From JBDSLU01 sp039916225 (GTDB lineage: Bacteria > Acidobacteriota > Vicinamibacteria > Vicinamibacterales > Vicinamibacteraceae): a DNA stretch of 22,145 nucleotides. Positions 1 to 6,856 of this stretch are shown piece by piece (the first letter of the stretch is position 1; each line of letters starts with the position of its first letter). The translations under genes were made by a program, and so were the position numbers. The DNA is taken from the NCBI GenBank assembly GCA_039916225.1, contig JBDSLU010000195.1, positions 1 to 22,145 on the forward strand, read 5' to 3'. The notes under the pieces were generated by a model. It saw only the letters and a list, made by a program, of their open reading frames with translations, was not told the origin of the DNA and ran no database searches.

Positions 1-284
1 CGCACGCGTTCCGCGACGTCCCAGCCGGCGTGGGCGATGCCATCGCCGTGGATGTCGACGGCGCCAGCGGCGGCCGCTGGACCCTCGCGCGCGAGGCGAC
101 GCGCTGGACGCTGTGGCGCGGCGAGGCCGCCTCGCCCGTCACGCGCGTCCGCCTGAGCGCCGAGACGGCGTGGCAGCTCCTGTTCAACGCGCTGCCGGAG
201 CGCACCGCGGCCGACGCTGTCCACGTCGACGGCCGGGCCGACCTCGGCCGGGCATTCCTGCGCGCCCGGTCGGTGATCGTCTAG
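1..284 (+). CDS. Maleylpyruvate isomerase-family protein, C-terminal fragment
   Basis: Only the last 94 or so codons are present. The frame is open from base 3 to the TAG at 282-284, so the gene starts upstream of the window. The visible piece resembles the C-terminal domain of the mycothiol-dependent maleylpyruvate isomerase / DinB-like family: an HAFRDVP start, an alternating beta-strand stretch (AIAVDVDG, GRWTLAR, RWTLWRG), then VRLSAETAWQLLFNALP and a final helix. In that family this domain follows an N-terminal four-helix DinB domain that binds metal and thiol. That domain is outside the window, so activity cannot be judged. The GTG at base 30 is in frame but cuts into the conserved domain and is not a credible start. 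The gene is convergent with the next one, and the two stop codons overlap in a shared CTAG at 281-284. Family assignment is moderate; substrate unknown. Confidence 0.6.
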   Translation, partial: HAFRDVPAGVGDAIAVDVDGASGGRWTLAREATRWTLWRGEAASPVTRVRLSAETAWQLLFNALPERTAADAVHVDGRADLGRAFLRARSVIV

Positions 285-1690
285 GTCGCCGAAGTCTCCA
301 GCGGGAGCCGGCCGGCCTCCCAGGCGGTGATGCCGCCGGCAATCTCGCCGACCTGCGCGAACCCGTGACGCTGCAGCAGGCTGGCGGCGATCGAGGAGCG
401 ATAGCCACCGGCGCAGTAGACGAGAATCGAGCGATCGGCCGGCAGCTCGCCCAGCCGTTCGGCGAGGCGCGTCAGCGGAATGCCCATGCTGCCGGGGATG
501 CGCTTCTGCTGACGCTCGCCCGGCGCGCGGACATCGACCAGCAGCGGCGCCTGACCGGCGGCGGCGTCCCCGACGCGGTCGGCGACCACCTGGGCGCTGA
601 GACGCTCCGTCGAGCGCATCAGCTCGGGCCGCGACTCGACGCTGCGCAGCCCGTCTTCGAGATAACCGGTGACCTGATCGAAGCCGATGCGCCCCAGTCG
701 CAGGGCGGCCTCGTGCTCGCGCCCAGGGTCGGCGATGATCACGATCGGCTGCTCGCGGCTCAGCACCGAGCCCGCCCACGTCGCGTACTGGCCGCCGAGG
801 CCGACGTTGATGCTGCCGGCCATGTGGGCGGCCGCGAACTCGGCCGGATCGCGTGTGTCCAGCACCTGCGCGCCGACCGCCTGCAGGGCCAGCACGCGGT
901 CGAGCGTCAACGCGCTGACCCGCTCCAGGGTTTCATCCAGCGTGGCGTGCTCCTGGCTGTTCAGCACGGCGTCGTAGGTGAAGTAGGACGGGGCGTCCGG
1001 CTGATCGGCGGTGACCAGTTCGACGAACGCCGCCTTGCTCATCGGCTGCAGCGCGTAGTTGGCCCGCCGCTGCTCGCCAATCGTCGACACGGTTTCCTTG
1101 CTCAAGGCCTTGCCGCACAGCGACCCGGCTCCGTGCGCCGGGTAGACCGCCACCGCATCGGGCAGGGCGAGCAGCTTGTCGTGCACCGAGTCGTAGAGCA
1201 GGCCGCCGAGATCGTTGGCCGACCAGCCGAGCGCGACGCGCAAATCGGGGCGCCCGACGTCGCCGACGAACAGCGTGTCGCCGGTCAGCACGGCCTGCGG
1301 CTCGGTGGGGCTGCGAGCGGCGTCGTAGACCACCAGCGAGATCGATTCCGCCGTGTGCCCAGGCGTTTCGAGCACCTGCAGCCGCACCCGCCCGAGATCG
1401 ATCGCGTCACCGTCGTGGAGCGGCGTGAAGGCGTACTCGGCCTTCGCCGCCGCGCCCAGGTAGATCCTCGCGCCAACGCGGTCGCGCAGCTCGAGATGCC
1501 CGGCGACGAAATCGGCGTGGAAGTGCGTGAGCACGACGTGCGCGATGCGCACGCCATGCTCGCTGGCAAAGGCGAGGTACTGATCCACGTCGCGCTGCGG
1601 ATCGACAACGACCGCCGTGTGCGTCTGTTCGTCGCCGATCAGATACGAGGCATGCGCCAGGCACTGCAGGTAGAACTGCTTCAGGATCAT
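281..1690 (-). CDS. MBL-fold persulfide dioxygenase-like protein with two rhodanese domains
   Basis: A 469-residue cytoplasmic protein. Residues 1-250 are a metallo-beta-lactamase fold of the ETHE1 / persulfide dioxygenase type, with metal-binding THFHADF (H56, H58, D60), H65, H112, D138 in GDTLF, the family signature GDVGRPDL at 143-150, and H186 in PAHGAGS. Known ETHE1 relatives oxidise glutathione persulfide to sulfite at a mononuclear iron. Two rhodanese domains follow. The second (about 365-465) has a normal active-site loop with C426 in CAGGYRS. In the first (about 265-355) the equivalent loop reads ADPGREHE and has no Cys, so it is probably non-catalytic. The fusion suggests sulfane-sulfur transfer coupled to persulfide oxidation. 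The gene lies 34 bp downstream of a peroxiredoxin on the same strand and is probably co-transcribed with it. The ATG start is preceded by a GAGGG-type ribosome site. Domain calls are strong; the exact substrate is inferred. Confidence 0.9.
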   Translation of the reverse strand: MILKQFYLQCLAHASYLIGDEQTHTAVVVDPQRDVDQYLAFASEHGVRIAHVVLTHFHADFVAGHLELRDRVGARIYLGAAAKAEYAFTPLHDGDAIDLGRVRLQVLETPGHTAESISLVVYDAARSPTEPQAVLTGDTLFVGDVGRPDLRVALGWSANDLGGLLYDSVHDKLLALPDAVAVYPAHGAGSLCGKALSKETVSTIGEQRRANYALQPMSKAAFVELVTADQPDAPSYFTYDAVLNSQEHATLDETLERVSALTLDRVLALQAVGAQVLDTRDPAEFAAAHMAGSINVGLGGQYATWAGSVLSREQPIVIIADPGREHEAALRLGRIGFDQVTGYLEDGLRSVESRPELMRSTERLSAQVVADRVGDAAAGQAPLLVDVRAPGERQQKRIPGSMGIPLTRLAERLGELPADRSILVYCAGGYRSSIAASLLQRHGFAQVGEIAGGITAWEAGRLPLETSAT

Positions 1691-1724
1691 CGCGCCGCCC
1701 TCGCCGGCCGGGCCGCCGCGGGCG

Positions 1725-2387
1725 TCACTGCCCCGGCTGCTTGACGAAGCGCAGGTAGGGGCGCGGCGCGCGCCAGCCCTCGGGGTAGATCTTCCTGGCG
1801 TCGTCGTCCGAGACCGAGCCGGCGATGACGACGTCCTCGCCCGGCTTCCAGTTGGCCGGCGTCGCCACCTTGTGACTGGCGGTCAGCTGGAGTGAATCGA
1901 TGACCCGCAGGATCTCGTGGAAGTTCCGGCCGGTCGTCATCGGGTAGACGAGCATCAGCTTGACCTTCTTGTCGGGGCCGATGACGAACACCGTGCGGAC
2001 GGTCTGGTTGGTCGCCGCGGTCCGCCCTTCGCACGTGCCTTCCGTGTCCGCCGGCAGCATGCCGTAGGCCTTGGCGATGGCCAGCGTGGTATCACCGATC
2101 ATCGGGAAATTCGGGGCGTAGCCCATCGCGTCCTTGATGTCGACGGCCCAGCGGGCGTGGTTGTCGACGGGATCGACGCTCAGGCCGATGATCTTGGTGT
2201 TGCGCTTGTCGAACTCCGGCTTCAACTGCGCCATGGAGCCCAGCTCGGTGGTGCAGATCGGCGTGAAGTCCTTGGGATGCGAGAAGAGGACACCCCACGA
2301 GTCGCCCAGCCACTGGTGGAAGCTGATCGGGCCGTCGGTGGTCTCTGCGTTGAAGTCTGGGGCGGTATCGCCGAGCTGCAGTGCCAT
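1725..2387 (-). CDS. 1-Cys peroxiredoxin (AhpC/TSA, Prx6 type)
   Basis: A 220-residue cytoplasmic thiol peroxidase that reduces hydrogen or alkyl peroxides. The N-terminus MALQLGDTAPDF, the peroxidatic Cys45 in SHPKDFTPICTTELG, and the C-terminal dimerisation domain with the YPMTTGRNF and GWRAPRPYLRF segments are typical of the Prx6 group and match its usual length. The only other Cys (near residue 117, in DTEGTCEGR) is not at a 2-Cys resolving position, so a 1-Cys mechanism with an external thiol is likely. The reading frame extends upstream to 2513, but the ATG at 2387 is the real start: it matches the family N-terminus and has a GGAGAA ribosome site seven bases upstream. It heads a two-gene unit with the persulfide dioxygenase-like gene, linking peroxide and reactive-sulfur defence. 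Confidence 0.93.
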   Translation of the reverse strand: MALQLGDTAPDFNAETTDGPISFHQWLGDSWGVLFSHPKDFTPICTTELGSMAQLKPEFDKRNTKIIGLSVDPVDNHARWAVDIKDAMGYAPNFPMIGDTTLAIAKAYGMLPADTEGTCEGRTAATNQTVRTVFVIGPDKKVKLMLVYPMTTGRNFHEILRVIDSLQLTASHKVATPANWKPGEDVVIAGSVSDDDARKIYPEGWRAPRPYLRFVKQPGQ

Positions 2388-2493
2388 CTGAGTTCTCCGG
2401 TTCGGTCGGTTTCGAGCGGCCGGCGCACTGCCAGCCGCCCAGCCGGGCCATGTTGCTACGGTTCGGCCAACCCGTCCATGGGGATCGGCCGCC

Positions 2494-2514
2494 AGTGTCC
2501 CGAGTCGGGACACT
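2494..2514. promoter_or_regulatory. Perfect 21-bp palindrome upstream of the peroxiredoxin gene
   Basis: Two perfect 10-bp arms, AGTGTCCCGA and TCGGGACACT, flank one central base. The site overlaps the stop codon of the DUF1287 gene and lies about 107 bp before the peroxiredoxin start, both on the minus strand. No run of T follows the hairpin on the minus strand, so a standard intrinsic terminator is unlikely. An operator for a dimeric regulator of the peroxiredoxin unit is one possibility; a Rho-assisted 3' hairpin is the alternative. Symmetry is certain, function unknown. Confidence 0.45.
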
Positions 2515-3121
2515 AGTCACCGCGATACCGGTAGTGGCCGGTCAGTCGGTAGGCGAACAGGGCGTCCTCGATCTCCGGGCCCCGGCCGATGTTGTGGACG
2601 ATGAGGGGCCGCCGGCCGTCCGCCGACCGCCGGCCGATGACCAGCCCGACGTGGGGCAGGTTGCCCGCGAGCATCCACGTCACCACGTCGCCCGCCTGGT
2701 AGTCGCCCGCGTCGGTCGATGGCCGCCGCGCCGTCCCCCGGCGCTCGAAGAAGACCTGCAGGTTCGGCACGCGCCGGTGATCGATGTTCGGGTCGGGCCG
2801 GCTGAGGCCCCACGCCTTCGGGTATGCCGAGAACGCCGCCCGCATGTCCTCGTGGACCCGCTGCTGCAGATCGACGCCGACCGATCGGTAGGCGCGGATG
2901 ACCACGTCGGTGCAGACGCCGACGTCGGCCGGGACGTCGCCCATGGGATACGGGATGCGCCGGTAGGCGCCGTCGTAGCGGACGGGGTGACCGGTCTGCG
3001 CCTCGGCGGCCGCGATCAGGCGGGCGATCCCGTCCGCCGGCCAGTGCACCGGCTGAGCCAGGACAGCTGGCCCCGCCATCAGGCACGCCGCCATGGCAAA
3101 GATCAGGCGCCCGGTCGTCAC
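2513..3121 (-). CDS. Exported DUF1287 family protein (NlpC/P60-like fold)
   Basis: A 202-residue protein with an N-terminal signal sequence (RLIFAMAACLMAGPAVLAQ) followed by the full DUF1287 domain: YDGAYRRIPYPMGDVP, GVCTDVVIRAYR with the likely catalytic Cys70, VHEDM, NIDHRRVPNL and NLPHVGLVIG with the likely partner His. DUF1287 belongs to the NlpC/P60-like papain-fold group, so a cell-envelope hydrolase or amidase role is plausible but unproven. The frame is open back to an ATG at 3178, but that start adds a 19-residue tail before the signal peptide and runs into the divergent gene. The GTG at 3121 gives a normal signal peptide and sits exactly six bases after a TATAGT box, suggesting a leaderless mRNA. 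The gene is divergent from the YCII gene. Confidence 0.85.
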   Translation of the reverse strand: MTTGRLIFAMAACLMAGPAVLAQPVHWPADGIARLIAAAEAQTGHPVRYDGAYRRIPYPMGDVPADVGVCTDVVIRAYRSVGVDLQQRVHEDMRAAFSAYPKAWGLSRPDPNIDHRRVPNLQVFFERRGTARRPSTDAGDYQAGDVVTWMLAGNLPHVGLVIGRRSADGRRPLIVHNIGRGPEIEDALFAYRLTGHYRYRGD

Positions 3122-3154
3122 CCGGCTACTATAGCCGGGCCGATATAATCGGCC
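3121..3154. promoter_or_regulatory. Two adjacent dyads in the divergent DUF1287/YCII promoter region
   Basis: Dyad 1 is CCCGGCTA-CTA-TAGCCGGG at 3121-3139, with perfect 8-bp arms. Dyad 2 is GGCCGAT-ATA-ATCGGCC at 3138-3154, with perfect 7-bp arms. They overlap by two bases. Dyad 1 contains the minus-strand TATAGT box. Dyad 2 contains a perfect TATAAT on the plus strand at 3144-3149, 27 bases before the YCII ATG. The arrangement suits one or two dimeric regulators controlling both directions; this is inferred from symmetry alone. Confidence 0.45.
3122..3133 (-). promoter_or_regulatory. TATAGT box six bases before the DUF1287 GTG (leaderless promoter)
   Basis: On the minus strand TATAGT (3133-3128) is followed by AGCCGG and then the GTG at 3121. 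Transcription starting 6-7 bases after a -10 box would begin at the start codon itself. There is no Shine-Dalgarno sequence. No convincing -35 hexamer was seen. The same TANNNT-N6-start geometry occurs at three other genes in the window. Confidence 0.5.
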
Positions 3155-3176
3155 GATCCCGATCGCCGAGACCGAC

Positions 3177-3488
3177 ATGCATTACCTGCTGATCTACGAG
3201 CTCGTGCCCGACTACGTGCAACGACGCGCGCCGCTGCGCGCCGACCATCTGCGCCTGGCCTGGGCATCCCACGGCCGCGGCGAGATGGTGCTCGGCGGCA
3301 TCCTCGACGAGCCCGTCGATCGCGCCATCCTCATGTTCCAGGGCGACTCGCCGGACGCGGCGCGGCGGTTCGCCGAGACCGATCCGTACGTCCTGAACGG
3401 CCTGGTGGCGCGCTGGGAGGTGCGGCCGTGGATCACGGTCGCCGGCACCGGCGCGTCGAACCCGGTCCGGCCGGAGGACCTGCGCTGA
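3177..3488 (+). CDS. YCII-related (YciI-like) protein
   Basis: A 103-residue protein with the YciI-like ferredoxin-fold pattern: an N-terminal strand MHYLLIYEL, the conserved His in ADHLRLAW, a GEMVLGGIL segment, an AILMFQGDSPDAARRFAETDPY helix with the conserved Asp-Pro, and a final strand ending WEVRPWITVAG. YCII proteins are small cytoplasmic dimers of generally unknown function; some act as dehalogenase-like enzymes. The ATG at 3177 lies within a GCATGC that also carries a reverse ATG on the other strand. There is no clear ribosome site, and a TATAAT hexamer lies 27 bases upstream. The ABC ATPase gene begins three bases after its stop, so the two are probably translated as a pair. Confidence 0.85.
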   Translation: MHYLLIYELVPDYVQRRAPLRADHLRLAWASHGRGEMVLGGILDEPVDRAILMFQGDSPDAARRFAETDPYVLNGLVARWEVRPWITVAGTGASNPVRPEDLR

Positions 3489-3490
3489 CC

Positions 3491-4303
3491 GTGTCCCGTC
3501 CCCCCATCCTCGAACTGGTCGACGCGACGGTCGTCAAGGACGACCGCCCGGTGCTCGATCGCCTCAGCTTCACCATCCGCGACGGCGAGCACACCGCCAT
3601 CCTCGGCCCCAACGGCGCCGGCAAGTCACTGCTGATCGGCCTGCTGACGCACGTCGAGCGGCCGCTGGCGCGCGACGACGGCGCGCCGCCGGTCCGCGTG
3701 TTCGGCCGCGACGACTGGGACATCTTCGAGCTGCGCCGGATCCTCGGCGTGGTGTCCGCCAAGCTGCAGGTGCAGTTCGTCGCCGGCAACACCGAAGGCC
3801 GGATTCGCGCCGACGCGGCGGTGCTGTCCGCGTTCCTGTCGTCCTACGGCGTGCTGCGCTACGGCGAGGTCACGGCCGAGATGCGGCAGCGGACGGCCGC
3901 GGCGCTCGAGACGGTCGGCGCGGCCCGCTTCGCGGCACGCTTCCTCGACGAGCTGTCGAGCGGCGAGGCCCGGCGGGTGATGCTGGCCCGCGTGCTGGTG
4001 ACCGAGCCGCGGGCGCTGGTGCTCGACGAGCCGACTACCGGTCTCGACCTGGCCGCGCGTCACGCCTTCATGGACCGCGTCCGCGCCGTCGCCCGTCAGG
4101 GCACGACCGTGATCCTCGTGACCCATCACCTCGAAGAGATCATCCCGGAGATCGACCGGGTGGTGCTGCTGCGCAACGGCCGCATCGCCGGGGACGGGGC
4201 CAAGGCCGAGATGCTGGCCCCAGCGCGGCTGTCGGCGCTCTTCGATCTGCCCGTCGCCGTCGATGCGATGGACGGCTATCATTACGCCCGTCCGCAACTC
4301 TGA
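3491..4303 (+). CDS. ABC transporter ATP-binding protein (YlmA/ModF-like)
   Basis: A 270-residue ABC ATPase with all standard motifs: Walker A GPNGAGKS at 39-46, ABC signature LSSGE at 155-159, Walker B ALVLDEP at 175-181, a D-loop in TTGLDL and the H-loop in VTHHLEE near 212. The LSSGEARRVMLAR signature and the HHLEEI ending resemble single-domain ATPases of the YlmA/ModF group, which often lack an adjacent permease. No permease or binding-protein gene is nearby, so the transported substrate is unknown and a non-transport role is possible. The GTG start at 3491, three bases after the YCII stop, fits the homologous N-terminus (PPILELVDATV). An in-frame ATG at 3428 would overlap YCII by 61 bases and add unrelated sequence. 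Confidence 0.9.
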   Translation: MSRPPILELVDATVVKDDRPVLDRLSFTIRDGEHTAILGPNGAGKSLLIGLLTHVERPLARDDGAPPVRVFGRDDWDIFELRRILGVVSAKLQVQFVAGNTEGRIRADAAVLSAFLSSYGVLRYGEVTAEMRQRTAAALETVGAARFAARFLDELSSGEARRVMLARVLVTEPRALVLDEPTTGLDLAARHAFMDRVRAVARQGTTVILVTHHLEEIIPEIDRVVLLRNGRIAGDGAKAEMLAPARLSALFDLPVAVDAMDGYHYARPQL

Positions 4304-4312
4304 CCGCAGCAC

Positions 4313-6841
4313 ATGCGACACCCCCTGGCGGCTGCCTGCGTCCTGTTCGGTTGTAGCGCCTGGGGAGCCGCAATCGCGGCCAACCAGAGTGCCGTGCCGG
4401 CGCGCACTGCCGCGCCTCGGCCAACCGCCGCCGCGACGCGCACCGCCGCGCCCGGTGCCGCGCCGGTCGATTTCGAGCTCCAGATCAAGCCGCTGCTGGC
4501 GGCCCGCTGCGTCGAGTGCCACAGCGGCACGAAGCGCAAGGGCGGCCTGGCCCTCGAGGCCTACGCCGACATCCTCGACGGCGGCAAGGACGGTCCGATC
4601 GTCCACCCCGGCCGCAGCGCCGACAGCATGCTCGTCAAACGCCTGAAAGGCGTCGAGGACGAGCCCATGCCCAAGGACGACGATCCGCTGCCCGACGCCG
4701 AGATCGCGCTGATTGCGCGCTGGATCGACGAAGGCGTGCGGGCGACGGCATCGGGGCCGCCCGCGCCGGCGCCGTGGGTGGCACCGCTGACCCTGACCCG
4801 GCCGGCCGTTCCGGCAGTGACCTGGCCGGCGTGGCGGCAGCCCGCCGATCGGCTGGTGGCGAGCTACCTTCGAGCGAACCACCAGGCGACGCCCACTCTG
4901 ATCGACGACGCGCGTTTCGCCCGCCGCGCCTACCTCGATGTGTGGGGCCTGCTACCGACGCCGGAGCAGCTGCAGGCATTCGTCGACGACCCGGCGCCGG
5001 ACAAGCGCGCGCGGCTGACGCAGACGCTGCTCGCCGACGATGCGCGCTACGCCGAGCACTGGATCTCGTTCTGGAACGACCTGCTCCGCAACGAGGACGG
5101 CGTCAGCTACTTCTCCGAGGACGCGGGCCGCAAGAGCATCACACCGTGGCTGCTGCGCGCGCTGCAGGAGAACCGGCCCTACGACCGCTTCGTGGCCGCC
5201 TTGATCGACCCGGCGTTGCCCGACGACCCGGCCGGGTTCGTGACCGGGGTCAACTGGCGCGGAGAAACGAGCGCTGCGGTCACGCCGTGGATGCAGGCGG
5301 CGCAGAACACGTCGCAGGTCTTCCTCGGCGTCAACCTGAAGTGCGCGTCGTGCCACGACAGCTTCGTCAACAAGTGGAAGCTGAAAGAAGCCTACGGCCT
5401 CGCCGCCTACTTCTCGCCCGACGACTCGCTGCAGCTGTTCCGCTGCGACCTGCCGCAGGATCGCCGGACCGGACCAGGCTTCATTTTTCCCGGCTTTGCG
5501 CGGACACCGCGATCGAGCTCGCTGGCCGATCGCCGCGCCGCCGCCGCGGCGACGTTCACCGACCCGACACTGGGCCGGCTGCCGCGCACGCTGGTCAACC
5601 GCGTCTGGCAGCGGCTGATGGGGCGCGGCATCGTCGCCGTCGTCGACGAGATGGACGGCGAACCGTGGAGCCCGGCGCTGCTCGACTGGCTCGCCGCCGA
5701 CTTCGCCGAGCACGGCTACGACATCCGGCACCTGATCGGGACGATCGTATCGTCCAATGCCTACCAGTTGCCGGCGGTCCGCCGCGACGCCGAACCACCG
5801 GCGCGCGGCTACGTCTTCCGCGGCCCCGAGGTTCGCCGGCTCAGCGCCGAACAGTTCGCCGACGCCATCGGATCGATTACCGGCGAGTGGAGCGTGGCGC
5901 CGCTGCCGGCGCCGTCAGGGCCGCCGGCGAAGCGCGATCCGGCAACGCCACCGCCCTCGCAGCCAACCTCGGCCGGCATCCAGGCCCGCGAGTGGCGGAC
6001 GGCGTCGACGACGATGACGCGCGCGCTCGGCCGGCCGATCCGCGATCAGGTGACGTCGATCCGGGCCACCGATGCGACGACGCTGCAAGCGCTGGAGCTG
6101 ACCAACGGCGAGGTGCTTTCGCGCTGGCTGGCGCGCGGTGCGCGGCGGATGCTCGGCGAGCTGCCGGCCGACCCCGTCAGCCGCTACACGCGCGCCGTGG
6201 CCGGCCGCAACGCGGTGCCGGTGGCCTTCGACGCCGACGTCAGCGGCGCCACGCGCCTGTGGCTGGTCGTCGAGGACACCGGCTCGAATCTCCCCGAGGC
6301 GCTGCTGCCGGCCTGGGGCGACGTCGAGCTGATCGGCCCGAGCGGCACCACGCCGCTCACGGATCTGAAGCCGGTCGATGGCGCGGGGATCCGGTCTGGC
6401 GTCGGCCCGCTGCTGATGCCCGGCACGCGCGGCGGCGGCATCCGGGTCGGCAACCCATCGGTCGTCGTCTACGACGTCGCCGGGCGTGGCTTCACGCGCT
6501 TCCGCGGTTCCATCGGCATCGAGAACCCGCGCAGTGAGATTGGGTCGACCCTCAACCCGGCGCTGCGCTTCTACGTCTTCGACGTGGCGCCGAACCTCGA
6601 TCGGCTGCTGCCGGCGGCACCGGGCGCACCCCTGCCGGCCGCGGCGCCGCTGTCCACCGTCGACGCCACCGTCGATCGTGTCTTCCGGCACGCGCTCGGA
6701 CGACCGCCGCGTCCTGCGGAGCGCACCGCCGCGGTGGCCGCACTGCGCGGCTCCGACGCCGGCACGCGCCCATCAGCCGACGGCCTCGCCGATCTCCTGT
6801 GGGCGGTGCTGATGACGCCCGAGTTCCAGATCCTCGACTAG
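4313..6841 (+). CDS. Secreted c-type haem protein with DUF1549 and DUF1553 domains
   Basis: An 842-residue exported protein. A signal peptide (RHPLAAACVLFGCSAWGAAIAA) and an Ala/Pro/Thr linker lead to a planctomycete-type cytochrome domain with CVECH at 66-70, then DUF1549 (about 175-370) with FARRAYLDVWGLLPTPEQL and AEHWISFWNDLLRNEDG, and a second CXXCH at 344-348 (CASCH). DUF1553 starts around 420 (PRTLVNRVWQRLMGRGIV) and resumes at the C-terminus (VFRHALGRPPRPAER, LLWAVLMTPEFQILD). Between the two DUF1553 parts, about 630-780, lies a beta-rich region resembling an NPCBM carbohydrate-binding module (WGDVELIG, NPSVVVYDVAG, LNPALRFYVFD). The family is common in Planctomycetes and Acidobacteriota next to DUF1501 genes, as here. 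The activity is unknown; an extracytoplasmic redox or glycan-related role is plausible. It begins nine bases after the ABC gene. Confidence 0.88.
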   Translation: MRHPLAAACVLFGCSAWGAAIAANQSAVPARTAAPRPTAAATRTAAPGAAPVDFELQIKPLLAARCVECHSGTKRKGGLALEAYADILDGGKDGPIVHPGRSADSMLVKRLKGVEDEPMPKDDDPLPDAEIALIARWIDEGVRATASGPPAPAPWVAPLTLTRPAVPAVTWPAWRQPADRLVASYLRANHQATPTLIDDARFARRAYLDVWGLLPTPEQLQAFVDDPAPDKRARLTQTLLADDARYAEHWISFWNDLLRNEDGVSYFSEDAGRKSITPWLLRALQENRPYDRFVAALIDPALPDDPAGFVTGVNWRGETSAAVTPWMQAAQNTSQVFLGVNLKCASCHDSFVNKWKLKEAYGLAAYFSPDDSLQLFRCDLPQDRRTGPGFIFPGFARTPRSSSLADRRAAAAATFTDPTLGRLPRTLVNRVWQRLMGRGIVAVVDEMDGEPWSPALLDWLAADFAEHGYDIRHLIGTIVSSNAYQLPAVRRDAEPPARGYVFRGPEVRRLSAEQFADAIGSITGEWSVAPLPAPSGPPAKRDPATPPPSQPTSAGIQAREWRTASTTMTRALGRPIRDQVTSIRATDATTLQALELTNGEVLSRWLARGARRMLGELPADPVSRYTRAVAGRNAVPVAFDADVSGATRLWLVVEDTGSNLPEALLPAWGDVELIGPSGTTPLTDLKPVDGAGIRSGVGPLLMPGTRGGGIRVGNPSVVVYDVAGRGFTRFRGSIGIENPRSEIGSTLNPALRFYVFDVAPNLDRLLPAAPGAPLPAAAPLSTVDATVDRVFRHALGRPPRPAERTAAVAALRGSDAGTRPSADGLADLLWAVLMTPEFQILD

Positions 6842-6856
6842 CTCGGAACACTGGCC

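Noticed and set aside
113..1744. 543-codon open frame on the plus strand
   Set aside because: It is antisense to the MBL/rhodanese gene, whose motifs are unmistakable. The translation is low-complexity Arg/Ala/Gly-rich with no family features; long antisense frames are expected in DNA this GC-rich.
3122..3178. ATG at 3178 as the DUF1287 start
   Set aside because: It places 19 non-homologous residues before the signal peptide, runs through both dyads and overlaps the divergent YCII start; the GTG at 3121 is the better choice.
3428..3490. Upstream ATG for the ABC ATPase
   Set aside because: It would overlap the YCII gene by 61 bases and add sequence unrelated to the family; the GTG at 3491 matches the homologous N-terminus and follows the YCII stop by three bases.
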